Shown here piece after piece: positions 17,385 through 26,520 of a stretch of DNA of 64,000 nt. The DNA is from Phytohabitans suffuscus (GTDB taxonomy: Bacteria; Actinomycetota; Actinomycetes; Mycobacteriales; Micromonosporaceae), in the NCBI RefSeq assembly GCF_011764565.1, contig NZ_AP022871.1, forward strand, positions 6,510,320-6,574,319, given 5' to 3'. The first letter of the stretch is position 1, and each line of letters opens with the position of its first letter. The notes beneath the pieces are model-generated. The model saw nothing but the letters and a program-made list of their open reading frames with translations. It was not told where the DNA came from and made no database searches. The translations under genes and the position numbers were made by a program.

Positions 17385-20260
17385 GCACCGAACCGCGCAC
17401 CTGGACCGGGCGGGCCCTGCCGCGGCTGGAGGACCCGGCGATCGTGCGTGGCTGGGGCCGGTACGTCGCGGACCTCGCCGCCGGCGACCCGCACCGCCTG
17501 CACGCCCGGTTCGTACGCGGTACCCACGCCCGCGGCCGGCTGGTCTCGGTGACCGCCCCACCCGGCGTCACCCTTTTCACCGCCGCCGACCTGCGCGGTG
17601 TGGCACCGATCCGGGCGGTGCTGCACCGGCCCGACTTCGTCGCGGTGGAGACCCCGATCCTGGCCACCACCGAGGTGCGCTTCGTCGGCGAGCCGGTCGC
17701 CCTGGTCGTGGCCGACACGGAGGCAGCGGCCGAGGACGCGCTCGAAACGGTCGAGGTGGAGGTCGAACCGCTGCCCGCCGTGCTCTCCGCCGCGCAGGCG
17801 CTGGCCCCCGGCGCGCCGCTGGTCCACGCCGTCGAGTACCCCGGCGACCCCAACACCGTGGTGGACGGGCGGATCCACACCGACGGCTTCGACGCCGCGT
17901 ACGCCGCCGCGGCCCGGGTTGTCGCCGTCCAGGTCGGCTCGGCGCGGCAGAGCGCGATGCCGCTGGAGGCCCGGGCCGGCTACGCCACCTACGACCGGGC
18001 CAGCGGACGCTCCACCTTGTACGGCACGCTGCAGATGCCGCACGTGACCCGCACCGGCATCGCCGACTGCCTCGGCATCGCCGAGGACGCCCTGCGGGTC
18101 GTCGCGCCCGACGTGGGCGGCGCGTTCGGCGCCAAGATGACGCTGGCCCGCGAGGACGTCGCCCTGGTGTGGGCCTCCCGGCACCTGCGCCGCGACATCG
18201 CCTGGATCGAGACCCGCGAAGAGAACTTCACGGCGGCCTGGCACAGCCGTGAGCAGGCGTACGACATCGAGGGCGCCTTCGCCGCCGACGGGGAGCTGCT
18301 CGCGCTCCGCGGCGACCTGGTCTGCGACGTCGGCGCCTACTGCTGCTACCCGGTCACCTGGGGCGTCGAGCCGCTGATGGCGCTGGCCGAGCTGACCGGC
18401 CCGTACCGGGTGCGGCAGTACAGCGTGCGGGCGCGCGCGGTCGTCACCAACAAGTGCCCTATCGCGCCGTACCGCGGCGTCTCCCGCCCGATGCAGGTGC
18501 TGGCCATGGAACGCCTGCTCGACGTCGCCGCCGCCGAGCTCGGCGTGGACCGGGTGGAGATCCGGCGCCGCAACCTCGTCACCGAGTTCCCGCACCGCAC
18601 GCCCACCGGGCTCGTGCTCGACGAGGCCTCGCACCAGCAGACGCTCACCGCCGCCGCCGAACTGGCCGACCTCGACGACTTCCGGACCCGGCAGGCCAAG
18701 GCCCGCGCGGAGGGCCGGTACCTCGGCATCGGGTTCTCCTGCTTCGCCGAGCGGACCGGCTACGGCACGCCCGCCTTCGCCGCCCGCTCCCGCCCGTACC
18801 CGCTCGGCCGGCAGGCGGCACCGGTGATCACGCCGGGCTTCGAGCGGGTCGTGCTCACCATGGACCCGTCCGGCGGGCTGACCCTGCGCATCGGCGCCGC
18901 ACCGCACGGGCAAGGCCTGAAGACCACGCTCGCCCAGGTCGTCTGCGACGAGCTCGGCCTCGAACCCGCCGCCGTACGGGTGATCGCCAGCGACACCGAC
19001 CACACCCCGTACGGCTGGGGCAGCTTCGCCAGCCGCGCCATGGTGGTCGCCGGCGGCGCGTCGCTGCTGGCCGCGCGGCAGCTCGCCGAGCGGCTGCGGA
19101 CCCTCGCCGCCGACCGGCTCGGCGGGCTCTCCGGCGAGATCGACCTCGCGGCCGGGCGGGCACAGCGCCGGGGGACCGGCGACAGCGTGCCGATCGCCGT
19201 GCTCGCCCGGGACACGTACCACAGCGCGCACCTGATCCCGGACAAGGGCGAGCCGGCGCTGGAGTCGGTGGGTCACTACGACCCGTCCGGCACGTTCGCC
19301 AACGCCTGCCACGTCGCCGAGGTCGAGGTCGACCCACTCACCGGGCGGGTCGAGATCCGCCGGTTCCTGGTCGCCGAGGACGCCGGCCGGCTCATCAACC
19401 CCGCCGTCGTGCACGGGCAGATCCACGGCGGCGTGGCGCAGGGCATCGCCAACGCCCTCTACGAGGAGCTGGTCTACGACGACCGCGGCGTGCCGATCAC
19501 CACCTCACTCATGGACTACCTGCCACCGACCGCGGCGGAGGTCCCGCACATCGACATCGTCCACGTCGAGACCATCTCGCCGGCCACGGTCACCGGCGCC
19601 AAGGGCGTGGGGGAGGGCGGCACCATCGGCGCACCCGCCGCCATCGCCAACGCCATCAGCGACGCACTGGCGCCGTTCGGCGTCGGCGTCTTCCACCTGC
19701 CGGCCACGCCGCACCGGATCCGCACCGCGATCCGCACCCGCGGCCACGTGAAGGGGCCCACCGATGACCGCCACCGTCCCGCTCCGGCTCTACGTCAACG
19801 GCGACCGCCACGACGTGAACGTCGAGCCACGCCGCACCCTCGCCGACGCCCTGCGCGAGGACTGCGGCCTGACCGGCACCCACCTCGGCTGCGAGCACGG
19901 GGTCTGCGGCGCCTGCACCGTCCTGGTCGACGGGCAGCCGGTGCGCGCGTGCCTGATGTTCGCCGTGCAGGCCGAAGGGTGCTCGGTGCGTACCGTCGAA
20001 GGGCTCGCCCCCGACGACGAGCACCTGCACCCGGTGCAGCAGGCCTTCTGGGAGCACCACGGCCTCCAATGTGGATTCTGCACCCCCGGCTTTCTCACCC
20101 TTGCCGCCGGCTACCTCGAAGAGCACCCCGACGCGGGCGAGGACGAGATCCGCGACATGCTGTCCGCGAACCTGTGCCGGTGCACCGGATACCAGAACAT
20201 CGTCAAGGCCACCCTCGCCGCCCAGCGCGCGATGCGCGGCGTCAGCGGCGCGCCTGGTGA
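17381..20260 (+). CDS. molybdenum-binding large subunit 1, XDH/aldehyde oxidase family, with abnormal 3' extension
   Basis: Catalytic subunit carrying the molybdopterin cofactor. The N-terminal a/b-hammerhead domain (ALPRLEDPAIVRGWGRYVAD) is followed by the Mo-binding regions. GGAFGAKM lies near residue 250 and GVGEGGTIG near 743, the latter holding the catalytic glutamate. The substrate loop reads APYRGVSRPMQ, not the CO-dehydrogenase cysteine loop, so this is not a CODH. Family homology ends near residue 790 (HRIRTAIR). The frame then stays open for about 165 arginine-rich residues right through the 2Fe-2S gene in another frame. Either the protein has an odd tail or one base is missing near 19750, since a TGA in the next frame overlaps the FeS start codon. 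Confidence 0.9.
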   Translation: MSTEPRTWTGRALPRLEDPAIVRGWGRYVADLAAGDPHRLHARFVRGTHARGRLVSVTAPPGVTLFTAADLRGVAPIRAVLHRPDFVAVETPILATTEVRFVGEPVALVVADTEAAAEDALETVEVEVEPLPAVLSAAQALAPGAPLVHAVEYPGDPNTVVDGRIHTDGFDAAYAAAARVVAVQVGSARQSAMPLEARAGYATYDRASGRSTLYGTLQMPHVTRTGIADCLGIAEDALRVVAPDVGGAFGAKMTLAREDVALVWASRHLRRDIAWIETREENFTAAWHSREQAYDIEGAFAADGELLALRGDLVCDVGAYCCYPVTWGVEPLMALAELTGPYRVRQYSVRARAVVTNKCPIAPYRGVSRPMQVLAMERLLDVAAAELGVDRVEIRRRNLVTEFPHRTPTGLVLDEASHQQTLTAAAELADLDDFRTRQAKARAEGRYLGIGFSCFAERTGYGTPAFAARSRPYPLGRQAAPVITPGFERVVLTMDPSGGLTLRIGAAPHGQGLKTTLAQVVCDELGLEPAAVRVIASDTDHTPYGWGSFASRAMVVAGGASLLAARQLAERLRTLAADRLGGLSGEIDLAAGRAQRRGTGDSVPIAVLARDTYHSAHLIPDKGEPALESVGHYDPSGTFANACHVAEVEVDPLTGRVEIRRFLVAEDAGRLINPAVVHGQIHGGVAQGIANALYEELVYDDRGVPITTSLMDYLPPTAAEVPHIDIVHVETISPATVTGAKGVGEGGTIGAPAAIANAISDALAPFGVGVFHLPATPHRIRTAIRTRGHVKGPTDDRHRPAPALRQRRPPRRERRATPHPRRRPARGLRPDRHPPRLRARGLRRLHRPGRRAAGARVPDVRRAGRRVLGAYRRRARPRRRAPAPGAAGLLGAPRPPMWILHPRLSHPCRRLPRRAPRRGRGRDPRHAVREPVPVHRIPEHRQGHPRRPARDARRQRRAW

Positions 20261-20279
20261 TGCCGCGGAGCCGGCATGA
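19764..20279 (+). CDS. 2Fe-2S small subunit of the hydroxylase, 171 aa
   Basis: CoxS/XdhC-like electron-transfer subunit with two 2Fe-2S clusters. Plant-ferredoxin-type cluster ligands are C43, C48, C51 and C63 (GCEHGVCGACTVLVDG). Cluster I ligands of the helical domain are C103, C106, C138 and C140 (CGFCTPGF; CRCTGYQNIVKA). It passes electrons from the molybdenum site of a large subunit to the FAD subunit. The ATG at 19764 lies inside the still-open frame of large subunit 1. Its stop overlaps the start of large subunit 2 by four bases (ATGA). It is the only FeS gene for two large subunits. Confidence 0.96.
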   Translation: MTATVPLRLYVNGDRHDVNVEPRRTLADALREDCGLTGTHLGCEHGVCGACTVLVDGQPVRACLMFAVQAEGCSVRTVEGLAPDDEHLHPVQQAFWEHHGLQCGFCTPGFLTLAAGYLEEHPDAGEDEIRDMLSANLCRCTGYQNIVKATLAAQRAMRGVSGAPGDAAEPA

Positions 20280-22647
20280 TCGGGGCGCGCGCCCGGCGGA
20301 TCGAGGATCCGGTGCTGCTGCGCGGCGCCGGACGGTTCGCCGCCGACACGATCCGGGCCGGTGAGCTCCACATGCGCGTCGTGCGCTCGCCGGTCGCGCA
20401 CGGCCGGGTCGACGCCGTCGACCTGTCCCGGGCGCTGCGGCTCGACGGCGTGGTCGCCGCCTGGTCGTACCGGGACGTCGCCGACCTGCCGGCCATCGGC
20501 TTCCGGCTCACCCCGCGCGAGGAGATGCTCCCGTACCGGCAGCCGGTGCTGGCCCGCAAGGTCGTCCGGTACGCCGGTGAGCCGGTCGCGGTCGTCTTCG
20601 CCACCTCCGCCTACGTCGCCGAGGACGCCGCCGAGCTGGTCGACCTGGACATCGCGCCGCTGGCCGCCCACACCGACAGCGACCGCGAGCCGGTCACCTG
20701 GGTCGACGCCGAGCAGGCCACCTGGGCGGCCGGCACCGGCGCCGACCTGCCCGCGCAGGACTCGGCCGCGGCCGACTTCACCGAGGAGTACGGCGACGTC
20801 GACGCCGCGTTCGCCCGGGCGGGCCGTAGGACGCACCGGATCGTGGAGCTGGACGCCCGGATCGGCCGGCACACCGGCGTGCCGATGGAGTGCCGCGGAC
20901 TCACCGCCGTCTACGACGAGGCCGATCAGCAGCTGGTCATCGACGGGGCGGCGAAGGTGCCGTTCTGGAACCGCGAGGCGATCGCCGCGATGGCCGGCCT
21001 GCCCCGCACCGCGTGCTCATGCGCGAGACCCACGTCGGCGGCGGCTTCGGCCCGCGCGGCGAGCTCTACCCCGAGGACGTACTGGTCGCGGTCGCCGCGA
21101 TGCGGCTGCGCGCCCCGATCAAGTGGATCGAGGACCGCCAGGAGCACCTGATGGCGACCAACCACTCCCGCGACCAGCACCACCGGCTGCGGGCGCTGGT
21201 GCGGGTCCGGGACGGCTGGATCGAGGCGCTGGACGCCAGCTTCGTGCTCGACCAGGGCGCGTACGTGCGTACCCACGGCGCCACGGTCGCCTCGCTGACC
21301 GCCTCGATGCTGCCCGGCCCGTACGTCATCCCGCACTTCCGGGTCCGCGCGCAGGTGCGGCTGACCCACAAGACCCCGGCCGGCACGTACCGGTCGCCCG
21401 GCCGGTACGAGGGCACCTTCGCCCGCGAGCGGCTGGTCGACACGATCGCCGACGTGCTGCGCCTGGACCGCGCCGAGGTGCGGCGCACCAACTTCATCCC
21501 CGCCGCCGAGATGCCGTACGCCCGGCCGATCACGGCGATGGGCACGCACCTGGTGCACGACTCCGGCGACTACGCGCTGCTGCTGGCCAAGGTGAGCGAG
21601 CGGTTCGACTTCGACGCCATCCGGGCGGAGGTGGCGGCCCGCCGGGCCGGGGGAGAGGCGGTCGGGTTCGGGTTCGGCTTCTTCGTGGAAAAGAGCGGCC
21701 TCGGCCCCGCCGAGGGTGCCCGGGTCTCCGTCGACGGCGCCGGCCAGATCACCCTCGCCTGCGGCGCCTCCTCCGTCGGCCAGGGCGTCGACACCGTGCT
21801 GGCGCAGATCGTCGCCGAGGGCCTCGACGTGCCACACACCGCCGTGCGGGTCGTGCGCGGCCGCACCGACCAGTTCGAGTACGGCCGCGGCGCGTTCGCC
21901 ACCCGTCTGGCGGTGATGGTCGGCAACGCCGCCCGCAACGCCACCGCCGCCCTGGCCGACAAGGCCCGCCGGGTCGCCGCGTACGCGCTGAAGGTCGGTG
22001 CCGATGAACTGGCGCTGACCGGCGGCGCGGTCGCGGTCGCCGCCGACCCCACCCGGCGGCTCACCCTCGCCGAGATCGCCCGGCTCCTCGAACCCGACAG
22101 AGCCGAGCTCCTCAAGGAGACGCCCGGCCTCAACGCCGACGGATGGTTCCACACCGACCACATGACCTACCCGTACGGGCTGCACGCCGCGGTGGTCCGC
22201 GTCGACCCGGGCACCGGGCAGCCGGTCGTCGAGCGCTTCATCGTCGGGTACGACGTGGGCCGCGCGCTGAACCCGACACTCGTCGAAGGACAGATCGCCG
22301 GCGGCGTGGCCCAGGGCATCGGCGGCGCCCTCTACGAAGAGTTCCGGTACGCCGCCGACGGCACCCCACTGTGCACCACCTTCATGGACTACCTGATCCC
22401 CACGCTCGCCGAGATCCCCGACGTCGAGACCCTGGTCACCGAGGACGCGCCCAGCCCGATCAACCCGCTGGGCGTCAAGGGCGCCGGCGAAGGCGGCACC
22501 GCGGCCGTGGCCGCCGCCGTCTCCTCAGCCGTCGACGACGCGCTGCGGATCCCGGGCGCCATCACCGCCGTGCCGATCCGGCCGGCCCTGCTCCGGCAAC
22601 TGCTCAAGCAACGAATGCTCAACCAACGAACGGAGAAACACACATGA
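20276..22647 (+). CDS. molybdenum-binding large subunit 2, XDH family, one apparent frameshift
   Basis: A second, divergent Mo-binding subunit. Residues 1-243 (ARARRIEDPVLLRGAGRFAAD and onward) are in one frame. The remainder, from HRVLMRETHVGGGFGPRGE, continues in the -1 frame to a TGA at 22647. The slip lies at 21005-21006 in a CCCCGC context, consistent with loss of one base. The GGGFG cofactor motif, TYRSPGRYEG loop and GAGEGGTAA catalytic-glutamate motif are all present, so only the frame break is abnormal. It shares the operon's single FAD and FeS subunits with large subunit 1. Two different large subunits suggest either two hydroxylation steps or a heteromeric enzyme. Confidence 0.88.
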
Positions 22648-23501
22648 GGGTCGTCGACCTGACGCATCCGTGGGGCATCCACACCCCCGGCTGGGTGGGA
22701 TACCCGGGCGGCAAGATGTACTACACCCAGAACCTGCAGACCAACCAGATCGTCTCCCAGCGCATCGAAAGCTCGCTGCACTCCGGCACCCACCTCGACG
22801 GGCCGATGCACGGCACCGACGGCGGCCTGGACATGGCATCGCTGCCGCTGACCAAGCTGATCCACCCCGGCGCCATCGTCGACGTCTCCGACCAGGTCAA
22901 GGACTGGGACCTCATCGAGCCCGAGCACATCACGTCCAAAGTGGAGGTACGCAAGGGCGACATCCTGATCATCCACACCGGATTCATCGACTACTACCAG
23001 GGAATGCCCAAGCAGGACCTGGTCCGCTACTTCACCATGCACCCCGGCGGCAGCGCCCGCCTGGCCCGCTGGATGGCGGACATGGAGATCGCCTGGTGGG
23101 GCATCGACGCCGGCTCCGGCGACCACCCGATGAACACCACCATCCGCACCATGCGACCCGACCTGCTCGCCCAGTTCGAAAAGCACATCGGCACGTCCTA
23201 CCGGGACTTCTTCGGCGAGTACACGTACACCCACCACATGTCCGGCCGGGAGATCACCTCCGACATCTTCCCGATGCACCACCTGGCCTTCCAGGACGGC
23301 TGCATCCACGCCGAGAACGTCGGCGGGGACCTCAAGGCCGTCCTCAACCAGCGGGCGATCATCGGCGCCTTCCCCTGGAAGATCGAGGGCGGCGAGGCCT
23401 GCCCCTGCCGCATCATGGCCTTCTTCGACTGCGGCCCGGACGAGGTCGTCGAGGGCCTCGGCGGCGCCTTGGCGAGGGCGGGAGCCCAGCCATGCAGCTG
23501 A
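22644..23501 (+). CDS. cyclase-family (kynurenine formamidase-like) metal hydrolase, 285 aa
   Basis: Member of the putative cyclase family, whose characterised members (kynurenine formamidase, isatin hydrolase) are metal-dependent amide hydrolases that often open rings. The metal-binding signature HSGTHLDGPMH is at residues 46-56 (H46, H50, D52, H56). The N-terminus MRVVDLTHPWG is typical. The ATG at 22644 overlaps the stop of large subunit 2 and has CGGAGAAA upstream. It overlaps the next start by 10 bases. Within the operon it may open a ring already hydroxylated by the molybdenum enzyme; that step is inference. Confidence 0.92.
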   Translation: MRVVDLTHPWGIHTPGWVGYPGGKMYYTQNLQTNQIVSQRIESSLHSGTHLDGPMHGTDGGLDMASLPLTKLIHPGAIVDVSDQVKDWDLIEPEHITSKVEVRKGDILIIHTGFIDYYQGMPKQDLVRYFTMHPGGSARLARWMADMEIAWWGIDAGSGDHPMNTTIRTMRPDLLAQFEKHIGTSYRDFFGEYTYTHHMSGREITSDIFPMHHLAFQDGCIHAENVGGDLKAVLNQRAIIGAFPWKIEGGEACPCRIMAFFDCGPDEVVEGLGGALARAGAQPCS

Positions 23502-24136
23502 AGAACGAGTTCGAGATCGACGCCGACCTGGACCGGACCTGGGCGCTGCTGACCGACTTCGAACGGATCGCACCCTGCCTGCCCGGCGCCGCCCTCGACG
23601 GGCGGGACGGCGACGACTACCTCGGCAACGTCAAGGTCAAGGTCGGGCCGATCGGCGCCCACTTCACCGGCACCGCCCGCTTCGAACACCGCGACGACGC
23701 CGCCCGCGCCGCCGTCATCTCCGCCCGCGGCAAGGACCCGAAAGGCCAGGCCACCGCCACCGCCCAGATCCACGCCCGGCTCGAGCCGGTCACCCCGACC
23801 CGGACCCGGGTACTGCTCGACACGCAGCTGGACATCTCCGGCCGGATGGCCCAGTTCGGCCGCGGTGCCATAGCCGACATCAGCACCCGCCTGATCGGCC
23901 AGTTCGTGACCAACCTCAGCCGCGAGCTGCTCGCTCCCGCACCGGCGCCACCCCTGGTACCAGCGTCCTCGCCGCTGCCCACCCCGGCGCCGTCCTCCAC
24001 CTCGGACGGTGCCCGGATGGACGTGCTGCGTCTGGTCCTGCCGATGGTCCGGGACCGGTACGGGCAGGCGATCGCCGGCGGGCTGCTCGGCCTCGCGCTC
24101 AGCTGGCTCGCCTTCGGCCGCAGGGCCCGCCGGTGA
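23492..24136 (+). CDS. CoxG-like SRPBCC protein with C-terminal membrane segment, 214 aa
   Basis: CoxG-type carbon-monoxide-dehydrogenase accessory protein of the SRPBCC fold (MQLKNEFEIDADLDRTWALL; CLPGAALDGRDGDDYLGNV; KVKVGPIGAHFTG). A proline-rich linker (about residues 148-170) joins it to a hydrophobic C-terminal segment (AIAGGLLGLALSWLAFG) that probably anchors it in the membrane. CoxG proteins have been linked to recruiting Mo-hydroxylases to the membrane, or to lipid carriage. It is the last gene of the operon, and a strong hairpin spans its stop. Confidence 0.9.
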   Translation: MQLKNEFEIDADLDRTWALLTDFERIAPCLPGAALDGRDGDDYLGNVKVKVGPIGAHFTGTARFEHRDDAARAAVISARGKDPKGQATATAQIHARLEPVTPTRTRVLLDTQLDISGRMAQFGRGAIADISTRLIGQFVTNLSRELLAPAPAPPLVPASSPLPTPAPSSTSDGARMDVLRLVLPMVRDRYGQAIAGGLLGLALSWLAFGRRARR

Positions 24137-24174
24137 CCGGACGGCTGCCCCGCCTCACCCCGCACCGGCGGGCC
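24124..24174 (+). terminator. GC-rich hairpin at the end of the Mo-hydroxylase operon
   Basis: GGCCCGCCGGTG (24124-24135) pairs perfectly with CACCGGCGGGCC (24163-24174), a 12-bp stem with a 27-base loop spanning the coxG-like stop codon. There is no U-tract, as is common for actinobacterial terminators. Position and strength support a terminator. Confidence 0.55.
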
Positions 24175-24271
24175 GCGAGCCCTGAAGGCCGCGGACGCAC
24201 TCGACAACCTGCTGGACCGCGCCCGCCAGGCCGTAACCCCCGACGGCGACGTGGTGACGCTGCTGGACCGG

Positions 24272-24405
24272 TCACGTAGGCCACGGCGTGCGGCGTGCCA
24301 ACAGGTCGGGAAACGTCGTTCGCAGGACGCAGAACTCGTTCTCCCACGGATCCCGCATGACCCAGAAGTCGAAGCCGCGCTCGGTCTGGTGGTCCCGACG
24401 GGCCG
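24272..24405 (-). pseudogene. C-terminal remnant of a VOC/glyoxalase-like protein
   Basis: The minus-strand frame reads FDFWVMRDPWENEFCVLRTT, then DLLARRTPWPT and a stop. This matches the terminal strand of VOC-superfamily proteins, where a DP(E/W)xNEFC motif supplies a metal-ligand glutamate. Everything N-terminal is missing; homology stops at about 24405 where an oppositely oriented fragment begins. Confidence 0.5.
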
Positions 24406-24630
24406 ACCATCGACGGACACCATCCCCGCGACGAGGCCGTCCAAGCCCGCTACCTCGGCGAGCTCCTCGACACCTTCACCGCCGCCGGCATCGACGGCGC
24501 GTTCGTCTTCGAGTACAGCGAGCCGCGCTACCCCCGTCACGATGACCCTCACCGCGACCTTGATGTCGCCAGCTTCGGGCATCGTCGCAGTCGAAGCCGC
24601 AGAACTGCCGACGCGGATGGGAAGGAGCCT
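24404..24630 (+). pseudogene. C-terminal remnant of a conserved actinobacterial hypothetical protein
   Basis: The frame contains DEAVQARYLGELLDTFTAA, then DGAFVFEYSEPRYP and DDPHRDLDVASFG, and then continues after a frame change as IVAVE. This pattern resembles the end of a conserved actinobacterial protein with a glycosidase-like fold (often annotated abortive-infection or hypothetical), where DLDMASYG is typical. N- and C-termini are missing. It is head-on with the VOC remnant, marking a recombination scar between the Mo operon and the beta-helix gene. Confidence 0.4.
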
Positions 24631-24665
24631 GACACTGGGGATGGCTGGGCTAATACCCCGCGGGG

Positions 24666-25970
24666 TCAGAGGATCGCCGTCCACGCGGTCGCCGACGTCT
24701 TGCGGTACAGGTAGCTGCCCGTGCCGCCGTCCACCCGCGTGTAGAGGGAGCCGACGACGCCGAGCTCGGGCCGGGGCGCGCCGACGCCGCTTAACCCGCC
24801 GGCCCGCTCGCTGAAGCGCGGCTGGTCGGCGCAGGCGACGTTCACGGTCGTCTTGTAGTCGCGGCGGCCGAAGATTACGCCACCCGCCGTACCGGCCAGC
24901 ACGGACACGTCGATGTCGGTGCCGTTGTCGGCCACCAGGTCGACCGGGCGGTCACCGGCCGACCAGCGGTGCATCACGCCGCGCAGCCGGTTGTTCCAGT
25001 GTGTGACGCCCGGCGTGCCCGCCCCGAGCCGGTAGCCGACCTCGGTGCCCTTGTACGGCCCGGTCCCCGCCGTACCGAAGATCGTCCCGTCGAACACGCA
25101 CGAGCTGGCCGCCATCCACACGTTGACCTGGCTGCCTTCGACCACGCCGTTGTACACCGCCACGCCCGTCGAACCCACCTCCAGCCCTCGCTCGAAGAAC
25201 CCCCACACGTGCAGCCGGTCGACCTGCGCGCCGTTGGCGTTGACCGAGAAGCGCACGCCACGCGACCCGGGTACCGCCGCGCCCATGTGGAACGTCCAGT
25301 CGGAAAACACGATCACGTCGGAGAATTGCGAGTCGTTGGGCCCGCGCCAGTCGACGTTGAGCTTGGCGTTGTTCTGCACGGTGAGGTGCCGCAGGCGCGC
25401 CTCCATCAGCGCCCCACCCGGCCCGTTGCCCGAACGCAGGCCACCGCCCCGACCGTCGCGGATGTGGACCCGCTCGATCGTGAAGGCCCGGCCCCACAAG
25501 CTGAGCGGGAAGCAGTCGACACTCTGATCAGCCGCGTTACCGTCGAGCGTGAAGCCCACCAGCGACCACCCCGCCGGCCCCGCGGTCGAGGTGGTGTCCC
25601 ACAGCGTCTCGAACCCGCGCGTACGCATCAGATCCCGATCGCTGCCGCCCGCCAGCTTGAGCGTCGCGCCATCACTCTCGTAGTGGACGCCGTGGTCGAG
25701 GTGGAGCGGCCCGGCGAAGCGGTACACCCCCGAGCCCGGCAGAAGGACCTTGGCACCCCGCCCGCGCGCCTCGACGGTCGCCGCCTCCCAAACCGCCGCG
25801 TTGGCCACGGCGTGCGCGTCGGTATCGCCCGCGACCAACCCCCGATCCACGAGATCGATCACCGTCCCGAGCGGCGCGGCCTCGGCCCGCCCACCCCCGA
25901 GCAGCCCAGCCGCCGGCGCCACCACCAGCCCGGTGGCCGCGACACGGCGCAGCACCCTCCGCCGATCCAT
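24666..25970 (-). CDS. secreted right-handed beta-helix protein, 434 aa
   Basis: Begins MDRRRVLRRVAATGLVVAPA and ends its leader at AEAAP, a signal peptide with an arginine cluster compatible with the Tat pathway. The body has the short imperfect repeats of pectate-lyase/tailspike-like parallel beta-helices (GWSLVGFTLDGNAADQS; RHLTVQNNAKLNVDWRG; DRLHVWGFFERGLEVGS). The N-terminal segment (GAKVLLPGSGVYRFAGPL) resembles the pectate lyase superfamily domain. It may bind or cleave an extracellular polysaccharide, but no catalytic residues can be assigned. It is monocistronic and convergent with the remnants at 24.4 kb. Confidence 0.8.
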   Translation of the reverse strand: MDRRRVLRRVAATGLVVAPAAGLLGGGRAEAAPLGTVIDLVDRGLVAGDTDAHAVANAAVWEAATVEARGRGAKVLLPGSGVYRFAGPLHLDHGVHYESDGATLKLAGGSDRDLMRTRGFETLWDTTSTAGPAGWSLVGFTLDGNAADQSVDCFPLSLWGRAFTIERVHIRDGRGGGLRSGNGPGGALMEARLRHLTVQNNAKLNVDWRGPNDSQFSDVIVFSDWTFHMGAAVPGSRGVRFSVNANGAQVDRLHVWGFFERGLEVGSTGVAVYNGVVEGSQVNVWMAASSCVFDGTIFGTAGTGPYKGTEVGYRLGAGTPGVTHWNNRLRGVMHRWSAGDRPVDLVADNGTDIDVSVLAGTAGGVIFGRRDYKTTVNVACADQPRFSERAGGLSGVGAPRPELGVVGSLYTRVDGGTGSYLYRKTSATAWTAIL

Positions 25971-26045
25971 GCGCTTCCTCCCCGTTTGGTCACCCGACCC
26001 TAGCGGCCCCGGCGCCCGCGCGTAGCCCTGTGCGACGACGCCTCA

Positions 26046-26370
26046 TTGAAGATCCAGATCCGAGCTACCACGACGTCCGCAGTGGTCCGGACCGTCGCTC
26101 CGAGGTATCACCGGGTCTACTACGCGATGCGCAGAGCCCACGAACGCGGCGATCAGGCCAAGTTCCGGCTACTGCGTCAGCAGCAGCGCACGCTGCCCAG
26201 CGCCGATCCCAACGATCCGCGCTACCGGCGGCTGCGCTACCAGCGTTAGCGGACGACACCCTACTCGGGTTCGCCGGCCCTACGGCCGAAGCCGAACAGA
26301 TCAAGGCACGTCTGGCCCGGTTCCTGGGTGAGGAACTCAAGCTGGAACTGGCACCGGACAAACGCCGACG
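26046..26370 (+). pseudogene. group II intron reverse transcriptase/maturase fragment
   Basis: The first part reads RQQQRTLPSADPNDPRYRRL then RYQR and a TAG. The next frame continues DDTLLGFAGPTAEAEQIKAR then FLGEELKLELAPDK. In intact group II intron proteins these are contiguous around the catalytic YADD motif. Here the bases CGTTAGCGGACGAC imply loss of one base that would restore CGT-TAC-GCG-GAC-GAC (R-Y-A-D-D). Both the N-terminal RT domain and the maturase domain are missing. This is a dead fragment in a region otherwise without genes (25971-26520). Confidence 0.7.
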
Positions 26371-26520
26371 TCAAACCCGTACGGTCAGCCGTAACGCGAC
26401 CGCGCCAGCGTGCGCCACCACACGCTTACCGGCGGCGGTAACCACCAGCGGCCCGGACCATCGGTAACACCTTTCACGCGAAAGGTGCCTCTCAACCTGA
26501 GCGAACTCTGATCTAGACAC

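Noticed and set aside
17054..19426. A 790-codon open frame on the minus strand
   Set aside because: Antisense shadow of the Mo-binding large subunit; no family motif.
17381..22647. Carbon monoxide dehydrogenase assignment for the Mo-hydroxylase
   Set aside because: The active-site loop lacks the CODH cysteine motif in both large subunits, and the accessory hydrolases do not fit CO oxidation.
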